Shown: positions 17,023 to 27,034 of the stretch, piece by piece
Layout of the letters: each line of letters starts with the position of its first letter
How positions within the stretch are numbered: position 1 is the first letter of the stretch
DNA from: Paenibacillus sp. BK033
GTDB taxonomy: Bacteria > Bacillota > Bacilli > Paenibacillales > Paenibacillaceae
Direction: 5' to 3'
DNA length: 64,000 nucleotides
Assembly: GCF_004345425.1 (NCBI RefSeq)
Contig: NZ_SLVP01000001.1
Coordinates: 992,001-1,056,000 of the forward strand
Position numbers and translations under genes: made by a program
Notes under the pieces: generated by a model
What the model saw: the letters and a program-made list of their open reading frames with translations, nothing else
The model's database searches: none
Told to the model about the DNA's origin: nothing

Positions 17023-17931
17023 TTGGAGTTGCGCCAACTAAAGACGTTCCGCATGGTTGCATCAACATTAAATTTCACTCGGGCTGCTGAAGTGCTGAAT
17101 TACGTCCCCTCCAACGTCACGATGCAAGTTAAAGCATTGGAGGAAGAGCTTGGTGTCCGCCTCTTTGATCGCTTGGGCAAGCAGCTTGTTCTCACAACTG
17201 CGGGTAAGCGCTTTTTAACTCATATTCAAGCCGTTCTCGACAAATTGGATGAAGCTCACAGCGTCGTTCATGACAATGAAAATCTAACCGGCATCCTAAC
17301 GATAAGTGCCAATGAGGTTATTTGCGCCTATCGGCTTCCAGCTGTCTTTCAACGGTTTCGTTCGCAGCATCCGGGAGTCCGTCTGATCTTCCGCTCCGTT
17401 CCGAATCAAGAGCTCAAGCAAACACTCTTTGATGGAACCGCGGATATTGTCTATATGTTGGACGAACCGATTCGATCGACCGGACTTACCGTGGAAACGT
17501 TGCTTGAAGAAAATTTCCGCTTGTTCGCCGCTCCAGATCACCCGCTCGCAAAACGGACTGTGCTAAAGCTTGAAGATTTTCACGGGCAAGTGTTCCTGAC
17601 AAATGAAAAAGGCTGTCCCTATCGAACCATGTTTGACCGGTCATTTGAGAAAGAGGGCATTGATAGCATTACGTATTTAGAATTTCAAAGCGCTGAGGCC
17701 ATTAAACAATGCGCAATTTCAGGAATCGGTATTGCCTTTCTTCCGGAAATCGTTACGGAAGCAGAAGTTGAACGAGGGGAACTAGTTCCCCTTTCATGGC
17801 AAATTCCAGACTTGCACGTGTATACACAGATGTTGTGGCATAAAGACAAGTGGCTTTCACCTATCGTGTTATCTTTTATAGAAGCAGCAAGGGAAGTGCT
17901 TGCCTTACAAAATGAAGGTAAAACCGTTTAG
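17023..17931 (+). CDS. LysR-family transcriptional regulator
   Basis: A 302-residue regulator. The winged helix-turn-helix fills residues 1-60 (LKTFRMVASTLNFTRAAEVL followed by QVKALEEELGVRLFDR), and the effector domain follows from about residue 90. I start it at TTG 17023, 8 bases after AAGGGAGG, which gives the standard MELRQL opening; an upstream TTG at 16999 would include that site inside the gene. It is divergent from the MetX-like hydrolase and probably activates it. A strong terminator follows. Confidence 0.9.
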   Translation: MELRQLKTFRMVASTLNFTRAAEVLNYVPSNVTMQVKALEEELGVRLFDRLGKQLVLTTAGKRFLTHIQAVLDKLDEAHSVVHDNENLTGILTISANEVICAYRLPAVFQRFRSQHPGVRLIFRSVPNQELKQTLFDGTADIVYMLDEPIRSTGLTVETLLEENFRLFAAPDHPLAKRTVLKLEDFHGQVFLTNEKGCPYRTMFDRSFEKEGIDSITYLEFQSAEAIKQCAISGIGIAFLPEIVTEAEVERGELVPLSWQIPDLHVYTQMLWHKDKWLSPIVLSFIEAAREVLALQNEGKTV

Positions 17932-17988
17932 TATGCTTAATAAACAGCAGTAGTCTAGGACTCTATTTTCGCGGCCAATATCAACAAA

Positions 17989-18023
17989 CAGCCCCGATCC
18001 TCTTCAGGATCGGGGCTGTTTTT
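17989..18023. terminator. Shared terminator of convergent genes
   Basis: CAGCCCCGATCCT and AGGATCGGGGCTG form a 13-bp stem followed by five Ts on the plus strand; the minus strand is also T-rich after it. It sits between the LysR stop and the 3' end of the giant DUF5057 gene, so it can serve both. Confidence 0.88.
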
Positions 18024-18033
18024 GGTTGCAGAA

Positions 18034-21000
18034 TCAATATTTTTCGCCGCTGGTCGTGCTTCTTTCCACGATGATCGTTGTTTTTGCCGTTATGGACGGA
18101 TCGTTTCTGTACGTGACCGTAATGGTGACTGTTCCCGTTTTTATGCCGTTTACGCGGCCGCTGCCGTCTACCGTTGCAAGGGATGGATTGCTCGAAGACC
18201 ACTGCAGATCGCCTTTAATGTTTGTTTTGCCTGCGGCGGGACTGGAAGCCAGAGCAGCGAACAAATCCTTCAATTTGCCAACCTGGATCCGATAGGAGCT
18301 TTCCAGTCGGAGAGTAACCGATTTGACGGTGACCTCCTGTTCGGAAACGTAGACCTTCCCGTTCTTCGTATGAACCGTAACCTTGATGATCACTTTACCT
18401 GGTTGTTTGCCGGTAAAGGCCAGCGATTTGCTTGTGGTGGAACCCTTCGCATCTGCTTGCCCCGTAACCTTTGTAATGGCCCATTCATAAGAAGTAATGA
18501 CATCACCGGTTGCCGTAGTCAGGTCAACAGACAGCGTTCCGTCCGTTCCAAGCTCGATTGCGCTTGGTCCCGAAATAACGGGAACCGGATCAATGACCTT
18601 AATGACCGCTCTGCCCGTCACTCCGCTGCCATCCTGCGCCTGTACGGTGATGGTCGCTTCTCCAACGCCAACGGCGGTGACAAGGCCTGAACTGTTTACG
18701 GTTGCTGCGCTTGAGTTGCTGCTAGGCAGCCAAGCAATAGATTTATCCGTTGCTTCCGTTGGACTTATGACTGGATGAAGTTGATAAGTGGAGCCTACGA
18801 TCATAGTTGTGCCGGTCAGGGTAATGGAAGTGACTTTTTTAAACACGGTAACGCTCATTTCTTTGGTATACGTATGATTCTGGTCGGTTCCAACCGAAAG
18901 GCGGATAGTAGCAATACCTACGTTTTTGCCTGTAACGGAAACGGTGCTGCTGGTTGTTCCGTTTAAGGCGATGTAGCTCGACCCGTCTTTCATACTCCAC
19001 TGATAGCTTGTTATCTTTTCGTAATCCGCGGTATACAGGTTGGCAGTCAGGTCAATCGAATCGCCGGACGCGACGCGGTCCTGACCAACAATGTTAAGAC
19101 CAGGTACAATGGCGGTTACCGCCGCGGTTGCGGATAATCCGCTGCCATCCGTTGCTCTTGCGGTGATATGGGCTGTACCGGCCGCTAAACCTTTCATAAT
19201 GCCGGAGTTGTCCACCGTTACAAGATCCGGACGATCGGATTCCCAGATATACGTGGAAGCATAGGTTGCGTTAAGCGGCGCATAGGTCGGGATCATTTTC
19301 CGGCTGTCGCCAACTAGCAGCGTAGTATGGTTTAAGCTAAGCGAGGTCAGTCTGGTTACAGCCTCCAGAACATAACCAGGGAAAGTCAGGGTTCTTGCGG
19401 ATTGCTGTCCAATATCGTTAAACGTAAGGGCCGCGTTTTGAAGAGGGTATAGTCCGTCGGCCGTAGGCTTCACTCCAATCTGGAAGGACACCGGCGAAGC
19501 GATGTAACTATTGCCGCTTAAGGTGTACGTAATAGTAGGGAGAGTACCCGAAACGGTATATCCGGTTGCTGCCGTACCGGCTTTCGTCCATCCGGACGGA
19601 AGGCTGGTAATCTCCAGCTTCGCTGGCAAGGTTTCGATGAACGTCATATTCGTAATCTTCATTTTGTCTGCGGACAAAGCGTCGCTTGACGGAATCGCCT
19701 TTGGCGTAACGGTATAAGTGAAAGCAGCGGTTGTATTCGTCTGTACCCGGTTATCCGTTACATTGCTCGATACCGTACGGCTTAGATCGATGTTGGATTC
19801 TACTTTAACGATCTTCACGTTAATCGTTTGACTAACCTGAGCACCGCTCTTATCTTTGGCGATAATCTCGACCTTCAAGTCACCGCCGTTTGGAAGCGGG
19901 TTAGCAATCTGCTGGTTAATCGTACCGCCGGAGAGCATGGTTTTGTCCTTGAAAATCTCGTGCGATTGACCGCCGTAAATAAAGTTAACCGTTGTTCTGA
20001 GCTCGCGGTCCGCGAGGTCAAAGTCATCGACCTGGTAGTTGAGCAAAATATTTTGATAGGACGGGATGAAATTATTGCTTGCCGAATTGTACTCTACAGG
20101 CGAGTTCACCGTCAGCTGTGGGACATGGTTAGAGCCGATATACGCACGGTACATCGTATTGACGAACAACTGCTGCTCCCAGTCCGGGAAGCGGCTGTTC
20201 GTATGCCCGGAGCCCGAGTACGTTACATTCCCCTTGGAGTAAGTGTAGTAAGAATTCCAGCTGTCGCCGGAGGTTCGTTTGCCACCGCTCATATTATACC
20301 AAGGAATAACGGTCGGATCTTCCAAGTTAAGCGTGTAATACTGGTTATGGGTAGTGGCTACATTCGTTGTATTGCTTAACAGGAAAGGAAATTGCGTCAA
20401 TAAGCCGTCATTCACTTTTTCCGTTGTTGTTGAAGCTTCCGGAGCCCCGAGACCAAGATCCGTTCGCGGTGCAATCTGGCCGGTAATCGTCTGGAATTGT
20501 TTGAGCCAGTTGCCGCTGTTCGAGTTGCTGCTGTTATAGATCGTATCGTGGGTAAACATAACGCTTTGCCCTGTGTTTATAAAGGCGATAACGGCGGCCG
20601 CGGCATCGTCGTTAATGGGAGCGTTGTTGTTGTAGATGTCGCCAAAGCCAAAAATCAGCATATCGTATTTGCCGTTTAAGGTTTTGTAGCCCGTGCTGTT
20701 AAACGTGCTCATGTTCATGACATCGATGCTTACGCTATAAGCGTCTTTATTATTGCCGCTAGTCGGAGTGAGATAAGAGGAGCTCATGTTGTTCGTGTTA
20801 TTTAATGTACTGGCACTGCTGTCGTTAGGCATAACCTGAAGAACCTTGATATTAATCTTCTGATCCTGGAACCGGTAAACCCCCGAAGCATAATCCTTCA
20901 GCTTGGTATTGAAATCCACCGCTTCAAGCCGCCAATATTGAATGCCGGAATAGCCCTTGGGCAGTGTGTAAGAGATTGTTCCCGTTGCGCTGTCCGCCTG

Positions 21001-22263
21001 CTTGGCAGCTACCACTTGCTCAGCGCCAAACGGCAGGGAGCGATCGGTGCTGATGTACAAATTAACCTCAATATTTTTCTGGCTGATATCTCCTACGTTA
21101 TCAATCTTGTAGTTGAAAGTAATGGTGCTTCCTGCGCTGTACGAATTGGCCTGATTTGCCGTATAGTCGGTTGGTTTACCCGTTACCGTCAATTGCGGAC
21201 GTACATTGGCTTTCTCCAGCAGATTGGTCTTGCTCATGAAGTTCGCCGCAGAAGAGATATGAGTTGAATCCACGAAAATAGCGTTTGCCGTGCTTCCGTC
21301 TTTATAAGGAAGGAAGTACTTCTTCAGCAAAGCCTTCGAGCTTGAGCTTAAATCCGCCTGATATTCGATGCCATTCCTGGTGGAAGCATCGTTGTAAAAG
21401 ATAACGGGCAGACCTTTATTGATAAAATCATTCGTAATTTCATCTGCCTTCAGCTTCGTGATATCGTTCTGAATGCTGCTTGTGTTATGGTTATTGCTTT
21501 GCGTTGAACTCCCTGAGGATTGCGCGCTAAGCAAGGACATGCTGTAGGGCGTCTTTGTCTTGTTGTCCTTGTCGACCAAGGTGCCTTTTCCTATGTACAC
21601 CGCATCGTATTTACCGTCCAAATCATCACGGGAAGCAACAAATTCCTTCATGCTGTATGTATCGATGGTGAACGGGACGGGAGAGCTGCTCCCGAGTATG
21701 GAGGAGAGGTCCGATGCTCCGGATTCGGTTATTTCGAGTATTCGAACGGAATCGCGGAGGGAGGTAAGCTTGAATTTTTGGGAGCTTTGAATGGTCGTAA
21801 CGCTGCTCAGACGCAGATTACTGCTTGAGGAGGTTGTGCTCATATATCTGCTCTTGGCTACAGAGTAGAAAGACACGGTTCCGTCGGGGTTAGTCGTAAT
21901 CGAAAACCTTTGGTTATCGTTCGTATTGGTGTCGCTGCTTGCGGTCAGCGAGCTGTTGCTGCTGCCTGCCGTTAGATATTTTCCCGTATTATTCGATTTC
22001 AAAGTGTAATAGTTGCCTGACTTCGCCAATACGAAAAGCTCTTCCGTCCATACCTTGTCCGAGTCGGCAGCAGGAGTAGAGTTGTTTGACGTCACCTTCA
22101 CGTATTTGCTTTTCTCAACCGATTTCAGCGCAACAAGTCCCAGGTCGAACGTATCCGCAGCTTCGGCATGTTTGGCGGGAAAGCCTACAAACGCGAACAG
22201 CGACCCGAGGAGAGTAATGACTAAGGCGATGGAAATTTTTTTCTGAAAACCTGCTAATTTCAT
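18034..22263 (-). CDS. Giant secreted DUF5057 protein with Ig-like repeats
   Basis: A 1409-residue exported protein. Residues 1-35 form a signal peptide (KK start, hydrophobic core, AEA before the mature protein). Residues about 40-170 look like a beta-trefoil (YTLKSNNTGKYLTA repeated as FYSVAKSRYMSTT). A large region of the DUF5057 type follows to about 860. From about 970 to the end there are roughly five Ig-like units: Big_2-type at about 972-1052, 1143-1226 and 1315-1409, alternating with PKD-like units. The Big_2 units share phrases like ATVxSSGLV. There is no LPXTG and no S-layer-homology domain, so it is either released or held non-covalently. AGGAGG precedes the ATG. It is divergent from the pilus operon. 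Confidence 0.87.
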   Translation of the reverse strand: MKLAGFQKKISIALVITLLGSLFAFVGFPAKHAEAADTFDLGLVALKSVEKSKYVKVTSNNSTPAADSDKVWTEELFVLAKSGNYYTLKSNNTGKYLTAGSSNSSLTASSDTNTNDNQRFSITTNPDGTVSFYSVAKSRYMSTTSSSSNLRLSSVTTIQSSQKFKLTSLRDSVRILEITESGASDLSSILGSSSPVPFTIDTYSMKEFVASRDDLDGKYDAVYIGKGTLVDKDNKTKTPYSMSLLSAQSSGSSTQSNNHNTSSIQNDITKLKADEITNDFINKGLPVIFYNDASTRNGIEYQADLSSSSKALLKKYFLPYKDGSTANAIFVDSTHISSAANFMSKTNLLEKANVRPQLTVTGKPTDYTANQANSYSAGSTITFNYKIDNVGDISQKNIEVNLYISTDRSLPFGAEQVVAAKQADSATGTISYTLPKGYSGIQYWRLEAVDFNTKLKDYASGVYRFQDQKINIKVLQVMPNDSSASTLNNTNNMSSSYLTPTSGNNKDAYSVSIDVMNMSTFNSTGYKTLNGKYDMLIFGFGDIYNNNAPINDDAAAAVIAFINTGQSVMFTHDTIYNSSNSNSGNWLKQFQTITGQIAPRTDLGLGAPEASTTTEKVNDGLLTQFPFLLSNTTNVATTHNQYYTLNLEDPTVIPWYNMSGGKRTSGDSWNSYYTYSKGNVTYSGSGHTNSRFPDWEQQLFVNTMYRAYIGSNHVPQLTVNSPVEYNSASNNFIPSYQNILLNYQVDDFDLADRELRTTVNFIYGGQSHEIFKDKTMLSGGTINQQIANPLPNGGDLKVEIIAKDKSGAQVSQTINVKIVKVESNIDLSRTVSSNVTDNRVQTNTTAAFTYTVTPKAIPSSDALSADKMKITNMTFIETLPAKLEITSLPSGWTKAGTAATGYTVSGTLPTITYTLSGNSYIASPVSFQIGVKPTADGLYPLQNAALTFNDIGQQSARTLTFPGYVLEAVTRLTSLSLNHTTLLVGDSRKMIPTYAPLNATYASTYIWESDRPDLVTVDNSGIMKGLAAGTAHITARATDGSGLSATAAVTAIVPGLNIVGQDRVASGDSIDLTANLYTADYEKITSYQWSMKDGSSYIALNGTTSSTVSVTGKNVGIATIRLSVGTDQNHTYTKEMSVTVFKKVTSITLTGTTMIVGSTYQLHPVISPTEATDKSIAWLPSSNSSAATVNSSGLVTAVGVGEATITVQAQDGSGVTGRAVIKVIDPVPVISGPSAIELGTDGTLSVDLTTATGDVITSYEWAITKVTGQADAKGSTTSKSLAFTGKQPGKVIIKVTVHTKNGKVYVSEQEVTVKSVTLRLESSYRIQVGKLKDLFAALASSPAAGKTNIKGDLQWSSSNPSLATVDGSGRVNGIKTGTVTITVTYRNDPSITAKTTIIVERSTTSGEKY

Positions 22264-22322
22264 AGTCCTATCCTCCTATTTTTACATTCTTTTTACATAG
22301 TTCCTAGTACCTAAAATATTTC

Positions 22323-22350
22323 TTGAAATCTAGTAATAATGCGCTATAAT
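22323..22350 (+). promoter_or_regulatory. Promoter of the type IV pilus operon
   Basis: TTGAAA at 22323-22328 and a perfect TATAAT at 22345-22350 are separated by 16 bases. The start would fall near 22357, leaving an untranslated leader of about 160 nt before pilB. I see no riboswitch motif in the leader. Confidence 0.6.
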
Positions 22351-22516
22351 CAGTTTAAGTCAGAGGGTCTATAGATGCAACATATAATAGAATAAATATT
22401 GCCAAAAATGGTTCCGTGGTCTAGAATTTTGGGTATAAAGAACCCGGTTTCGGCTTGATTTTATATCGCATTAGGTTTGCAGTCGCGAAGATATAAGAGA
22501 ATGGGGCTGTTAAGAG

Positions 22517-24181
22517 ATGGTGGCTATTAAGAAGAGACTAGGAGATTTATTGGTCGAGAGCGCCATAATATCCGAAGAACAGCTGCAGAAGGCGCTGCAA
22601 GAGCAGGGCAAATCGAAGCAGAAGCTAGGCGACTTGCTTATCGCGCAAGGCTACATAACCGAGCAGCAGCTCATTGAAGTATTGGAATTTCAGCTAGGAA
22701 TCCCGCATGTCAGCTTGTATAAATATCAGATTGATCCGGAAATTACCCAGATCATCCCCGAAAGCATGGCCAAGCGCTACCAGGCGATCCCGCTGCAGAA
22801 GGACGGCGGCAGGCTTATGGTAGCCATGGCGGATCCTCTTGATTACTTCGCGATCGAAGAGCTGCGCATGAGCACAGGCTTCCGAATCGAACCGGCTATA
22901 TCCAGCAAAGACGAATTGCAGCGGGCTATCGCAAGACATTACGGCCTGCAGGACTCCATGAGTCAGATGATGATTGACCTTCCGACGCAGGAAGAGATCC
23001 GCGAGACGGAAATCACGGACGAAGATTCTCCCGTCGTACGGCTTGTGAACCAGATGATTCAGCAGGCGGTACAGCTTCGAGCCTCCGATATTCACGTTGA
23101 CCCGGGTGAGACAAGCGTCACGATCCGTTACCGGATTGACGGCGTGCTGCGCACGGAACGGGCTTTGCCTAAGCAGATGCAGGGCTTTATTACCGCAAGA
23201 CTTAAAATCATGTCCAAATTAAATATCGCCGAGCGGAGGCTTCCGCAGGACGGCCGGATGAAGATGCAGTTCGATTTCAAGACGGTAGATATCCGCGTCG
23301 CATCCTTGCCTACCATTCACGGCGAGAAGATTGTTCTTCGTCTGCTTGACCTGAGCACGGGCGTGAAAGCGGTCGACCAGCTTGGCTTCAATAACCATAA
23401 CGTCCAAGTATTTAAGGAAATGATTGAGCGGCCGTACGGCATACTGCTCATTACCGGCCCGACGGGCAGCGGCAAAACAACGACCCTGTATTCCGCGCTC
23501 AGCCACCTGAATGAAGAGGATACCAACATTATTACCGTTGAAGATCCGGTAGAGTACCAGCTGGACGGCATTAACCAGGTCCAGGTTAACCCGACCATCG
23601 GATTAACCTTCGCAACCGGTCTGCGCTCCATCCTTCGTCAGGACCCCAACGTGGTCATGGTCGGCGAGATCCGGGACACGGAGACCGCAGAGATTGCGAT
23701 TCGCGCCTCCCTGACCGGCCACTTGGTATTGTCCACCTTGCATACGAATGATTCCGTCAGCTCGATTACGCGGTTCCGGGATATGGGAGTTGAGCCTTAC
23801 CTAATCGCGTCATCGCTTATCGGCGTAGTTGCGCAGCGGCTTGTCCGCAGGATATGCAACGACTGCAGGGAAGCGCAAGAGCCTACCGAACAGGAGAGAT
23901 TGTTCTTGAAAAGCCGGGGGATTCAGGCGCAAACGCTTTACCGCGGCCGAGGCTGCGGCAATTGCGGAAGCACGGGTTACCGCGGCAGGGTGGCTATTCA
24001 TGAGGTTTTACAGATCAATAACGAAATCCGCGAGCTTATCACATTATCCGGTTCGTTAAGCGAGCTTCGCGAGGCAGCAGCCAAGCAAGGGATGATCCAG
24101 CTAATGGACGACGGATTGGAAAAGGTAACCCGCGGCATTACGACACTGCAGGAAGTTCTCCGCGAAACCGTGGCCAATTAA
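22517..24181 (+). CDS. pilB: Type IV pilus extension ATPase PilB
   Basis: A 554-residue GspE/PilB-type secretion ATPase that powers pilus polymerisation from the cytoplasmic face. The N-terminal domain opens with KKRLGDLLVESAIISEEQLQ, the usual N1 domain. Walker A is GPTGSGKTT at residues 314-322, followed by the Asp box (ITVEDPVEYQ), Walker B (DPNVVMVGEIRDTETAE) and the His box region (GHLVLSTLHTND). A zinc-binding Cys pair set (RRICNDCRE and GRGCGNCGSTGYRGR) lies near residues 450-490, as in active PilB. It heads the operon; the ribosome site is weak. Confidence 0.96.
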   Translation: MVAIKKRLGDLLVESAIISEEQLQKALQEQGKSKQKLGDLLIAQGYITEQQLIEVLEFQLGIPHVSLYKYQIDPEITQIIPESMAKRYQAIPLQKDGGRLMVAMADPLDYFAIEELRMSTGFRIEPAISSKDELQRAIARHYGLQDSMSQMMIDLPTQEEIRETEITDEDSPVVRLVNQMIQQAVQLRASDIHVDPGETSVTIRYRIDGVLRTERALPKQMQGFITARLKIMSKLNIAERRLPQDGRMKMQFDFKTVDIRVASLPTIHGEKIVLRLLDLSTGVKAVDQLGFNNHNVQVFKEMIERPYGILLITGPTGSGKTTTLYSALSHLNEEDTNIITVEDPVEYQLDGINQVQVNPTIGLTFATGLRSILRQDPNVVMVGEIRDTETAEIAIRASLTGHLVLSTLHTNDSVSSITRFRDMGVEPYLIASSLIGVVAQRLVRRICNDCREAQEPTEQERLFLKSRGIQAQTLYRGRGCGNCGSTGYRGRVAIHEVLQINNEIRELITLSGSLSELREAAAKQGMIQLMDDGLEKVTRGITTLQEVLRETVAN

Positions 24182-24262
24182 TGGAATGTTTACGAAACAA
24201 GAATCGCCACGACAGCCTATTTGCCTCTCATTTTCGTGGTGCTTCCTTTTAGGAGGAAAGCC

Positions 24263-25306
24263 GTGTTTAACGAACCTATTCTAAATTGGCTTAAGCAGGC
24301 TCATGAGCTCCGGGCATCGGACTTGCATCTGTCGGTTGGCAGCGTTCCGGTATTCCGGATTAATGGAGAACTCCATAAGATTGGCGATTCCGCCGTCACT
24401 GCGGATGCAGCAGAGGAGATGGCATTAAGCCTGCTGTTAAATGAGCAGGCGGATAAACTCCGCGCGATGGGGGAGGTAGACTTTTCCCTTTCTTTGCCGG
24501 GGTACTGCCGTTTCAGGATCAATGTATACAAGCAAAGAGGTTGCATTAGCCTTGCCGCCAGAACGATTCCGACTCAAATCCCGACCTTGGAGCAGCTCCA
24601 GCTGCCGCCGTCTCTAGCCTTGCTGGCGGAGAAACACCAAGGGCTCGTGCTGGTGACGGGGCCGACGGGAAGCGGGAAATCTTCGACGCTTGCCGCCTTG
24701 ATCGACCATATTAACCGGACGCAGGCGAGACATATCGTAACCCTCGAAGATCCTATTGAATTTGTACATACAAGTCAGTCCTCGATTATCGATCAAAGAG
24801 AGGTCGGTCAGGATACAAGCAGCTTCTCAAGCGGCCTGCGCGCCGCGCTCCGGCAAGATCCCGATGTGATTCTCGTTGGCGAGATGCGTGATCTCGAGAC
24901 GATATCCGCTGCGATTACGGCAGCGGAGACCGGGCATCTTGTATTGGCAACTCTGCATACTTCCGATGCACCCCAGACGATTGACCGGATCATTGACGCC
25001 TTTCCCGCGCACCAGCAGGGACAGATTCGAACGCAGCTGGCATCCGTACTCGTTACCGTTGTGTCGCAGAGGCTGCTTCCGAAGCGGGGAGGAGCAGGCA
25101 GAGCGTGTACAACGGAGATTCTGGTCAATACGCCGGCCGTCTCCAACCTGATCCGGACGGCAAAGGTGCATCAGATTAAAAGCATCATGCAGACAAGCCG
25201 TGCCCAAGGCATGCACACGCTGGAAATGTCCGTGAAGGAGCTGCTCCACTCCGGCATCATTCACCCATCCGCGGCTAAGCCCTATATGACGGAAGGAGGT
25301 TTCTAA
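24263..25306 (+). CDS. pilT: Type IV pilus retraction ATPase PilT
   Basis: A 347-residue hexameric ATPase that depolymerises the pilus. It has the opening WLKQAHELRASDLHLSVGS, Walker A GPTGSGKSS at residues 133-141, the Asp box (IVTLEDPIEFVH), Walker B (LRQDPDVILVGEMRD) and the His box (TGHLVLATLHTSDA). The C-terminal AIRNLIRE motif of well-studied PilT is not obvious; the equivalent region reads NTPAVSNLIRTAKVHQIKS. I start it at GTG 24263, 6 bases after AGGAGG; a TTG 42 bases upstream lacks a site. Its presence predicts a retractile pilus. Confidence 0.94.
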   Translation: MFNEPILNWLKQAHELRASDLHLSVGSVPVFRINGELHKIGDSAVTADAAEEMALSLLLNEQADKLRAMGEVDFSLSLPGYCRFRINVYKQRGCISLAARTIPTQIPTLEQLQLPPSLALLAEKHQGLVLVTGPTGSGKSSTLAALIDHINRTQARHIVTLEDPIEFVHTSQSSIIDQREVGQDTSSFSSGLRAALRQDPDVILVGEMRDLETISAAITAAETGHLVLATLHTSDAPQTIDRIIDAFPAHQQGQIRTQLASVLVTVVSQRLLPKRGGAGRACTTEILVNTPAVSNLIRTAKVHQIKSIMQTSRAQGMHTLEMSVKELLHSGIIHPSAAKPYMTEGGF

Positions 25307-26514
25307 TGCCGCAATTTGCTTATCATGTGAAGACGAACGGCGGCAAGCAGCTGCAAGGAAAGCTGAACTCCATGGATAAGTCCTCGGCGGTAGAGGAGCT
25401 GCGTAAGCGCGGGCTGACGGTATTATCCGTCGAAGAGATCCGAAAAAGCGTATTGTCTACCGAAATTTACATTGGCAATCCGGTGAAAAGCATTCATTTT
25501 ATTATTTTTTGCCGTCAATTCTCAACGCTAATCCGGGCAGGGGTTACGATTGTGGAAGCGACCAATATCCTAGCCGCTCAGACGGAAAGCAAACCGCTAA
25601 AGAAAGCGTTGGTAGACGTAAGCTCGGCTCTTCTAAGAGGTATTCCGTTCTCTCAAGCCGTGCAAGAGCATAAGCGGATTTTTCCGCCGTTATTTGTCAG
25701 CATGATCCGAGCAGGCGAAGAGACCGGGGATTTGGACGGCACGCTGGACCGGCTGGCTCTTTTCTTCGAGAAGGCTCATACGACCAAAGAAAAAATCAAA
25801 TCCGCGATGACCTATCCGGCGGTTGTTGGCCTGATGTCCATCGCTTCCGTTATTTATTTGCTGCAGGGCGTTGTGCCTCAGTTCGTCACGATGTTTGAAT
25901 CGTTTGATTCCGAGCTTCCGGCAATTACGAAGATTGTGTTGGCACTCAGCAAAAGCATGTCCCATCAATGGTATTACTGGCTTCTATCTTTGATCGTCCT
26001 GATTGCGGCCTATCAGATATACAAACGGACGGAGCGGGGGCGGTATGTGCTGGATTACGCAAAGCTGAAGGTACCGATCTTCGGCAAGCTCGCGCAAAAA
26101 GGCGCAATCGCCCAAATGTCGAGGACGCTGTCCTCGCTGTATGCTAGCTCCGTGCCGGTGCTCCAGTCTCTGGCCATTGTGGAGGAGGTGGTAGGCAATA
26201 AAGTGATCGGCGGATACATACGGAAATCGGGGGAGTCGCTGCGTCAAGGAAATTCCTTGTCGGAGCCGTTCAAGAAAGCGTGGGTATTCCCTCCGTTGGT
26301 AACGCAGATGATTGCGGTTGGGGAAGAGACCGGCTCGCTTGACCAGATGCTGGCCAAGATCGCGGACTTTTACGAGATGGACGTCGACAACACGGTCGAC
26401 CGTCTGAAGTCTTTGATCGAACCTCTCTTGATCGTTTTCCTTGCGGGGGTAGTCGGGCTGATCGTTATGGCGATTATTTTACCGATGTTCACCTTGTATT
26501 CCAGTGTCCAGTAA
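25306..26514 (+). CDS. pilC: Type IV pilus platform protein PilC
   Basis: A 402-residue inner-membrane protein with two GspF domains. The first is recognised by FCRQFSTLIRAGVTIVEA and AGEETGDLDGTLDRLA, the second by MSRTLSSLYASSVPVLQSLA and AVGEETGSLDQMLAKIA, separated by two hydrophobic helices around residues 165-245, with a third near the C terminus. It is the platform on which PilB and PilT act. Its ATG overlaps the PilT stop by one base (TAATG), and GGAGG lies just before. Confidence 0.95.
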   Translation: MPQFAYHVKTNGGKQLQGKLNSMDKSSAVEELRKRGLTVLSVEEIRKSVLSTEIYIGNPVKSIHFIIFCRQFSTLIRAGVTIVEATNILAAQTESKPLKKALVDVSSALLRGIPFSQAVQEHKRIFPPLFVSMIRAGEETGDLDGTLDRLALFFEKAHTTKEKIKSAMTYPAVVGLMSIASVIYLLQGVVPQFVTMFESFDSELPAITKIVLALSKSMSHQWYYWLLSLIVLIAAYQIYKRTERGRYVLDYAKLKVPIFGKLAQKGAIAQMSRTLSSLYASSVPVLQSLAIVEEVVGNKVIGGYIRKSGESLRQGNSLSEPFKKAWVFPPLVTQMIAVGEETGSLDQMLAKIADFYEMDVDNTVDRLKSLIEPLLIVFLAGVVGLIVMAIILPMFTLYSSVQ

Positions 26515-26581
26515 CCATGGGGGCTTACTAGCTAGACAACATAGAAGAGACAACAATCAAATATTTCAGGAGGAAACCAAC

Positions 26582-27025
26582 ATGTTGAAAAAAATGATGA
26601 AACATCTGAAAAAAGAAGAAAAGGGCTTTACGCTGATCGAGCTCTTGGCGGTTATCGTTATTCTTGCTGTGATTGCGGTAATTGCGGTTCCGTTGATTGG
26701 TAAAATTATTGATAACACGAAGAAGGACGCGGATGTTGCTACAGCGCAACAATTGTATGATGCTGCAAGATTGTATGTAACTGGAGAGTTGGATGGAGAT
26801 TTTAATAATAAATCTATTACGTTTAAAAATTTAGCGGATTCGGGTTACATTGCTGCAAATACTGTTCTACCTAGTTCAAAAGATCCAATTGCAGCAACAT
26901 CTGCAGTAAAATTCGATGCATCCGGTAATCTAGATTTTGTTACTTTGAATAGTAAAACTATTGACGCTGACGAAATAAAAGATGGTAAAGCGGCGACAGC
27001 AACACCAACTCCTACTGCGACCTAG
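26582..27025 (+). CDS. Type IV pilin (class III signal)
   Basis: A 147-residue prepilin. After a basic leader (MLKKMMKHLKKEEKG) the cleavage site is G-FTLIELL, with the conserved Glu at position 5 of the mature protein, and a hydrophobic assembly helix rich in Val, Ile and Ala. The C-terminal domain has no cysteines and ends in a Thr/Pro/Ala tail (ATATPTPTAT). AGGAGG precedes the ATG. It is the only pilin in the operon, so it is probably the major subunit. The gene is visibly more AT-rich from about 26740 onward than its neighbours, hinting at exchange of the surface domain. A strong hairpin follows. Confidence 0.93.
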   Translation: MLKKMMKHLKKEEKGFTLIELLAVIVILAVIAVIAVPLIGKIIDNTKKDADVATAQQLYDAARLYVTGELDGDFNNKSITFKNLADSGYIAANTVLPSSKDPIAATSAVKFDASGNLDFVTLNSKTIDADEIKDGKAATATPTPTAT

Positions 27026-27034
27026 TATATAACT

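Noticed and set aside
22357-22516. Cyclic-di-GMP riboswitch in the pilus leader
   Set aside because: The leader is long enough, but I see no GEMM-type conserved segments or tandem-stem arrangement.
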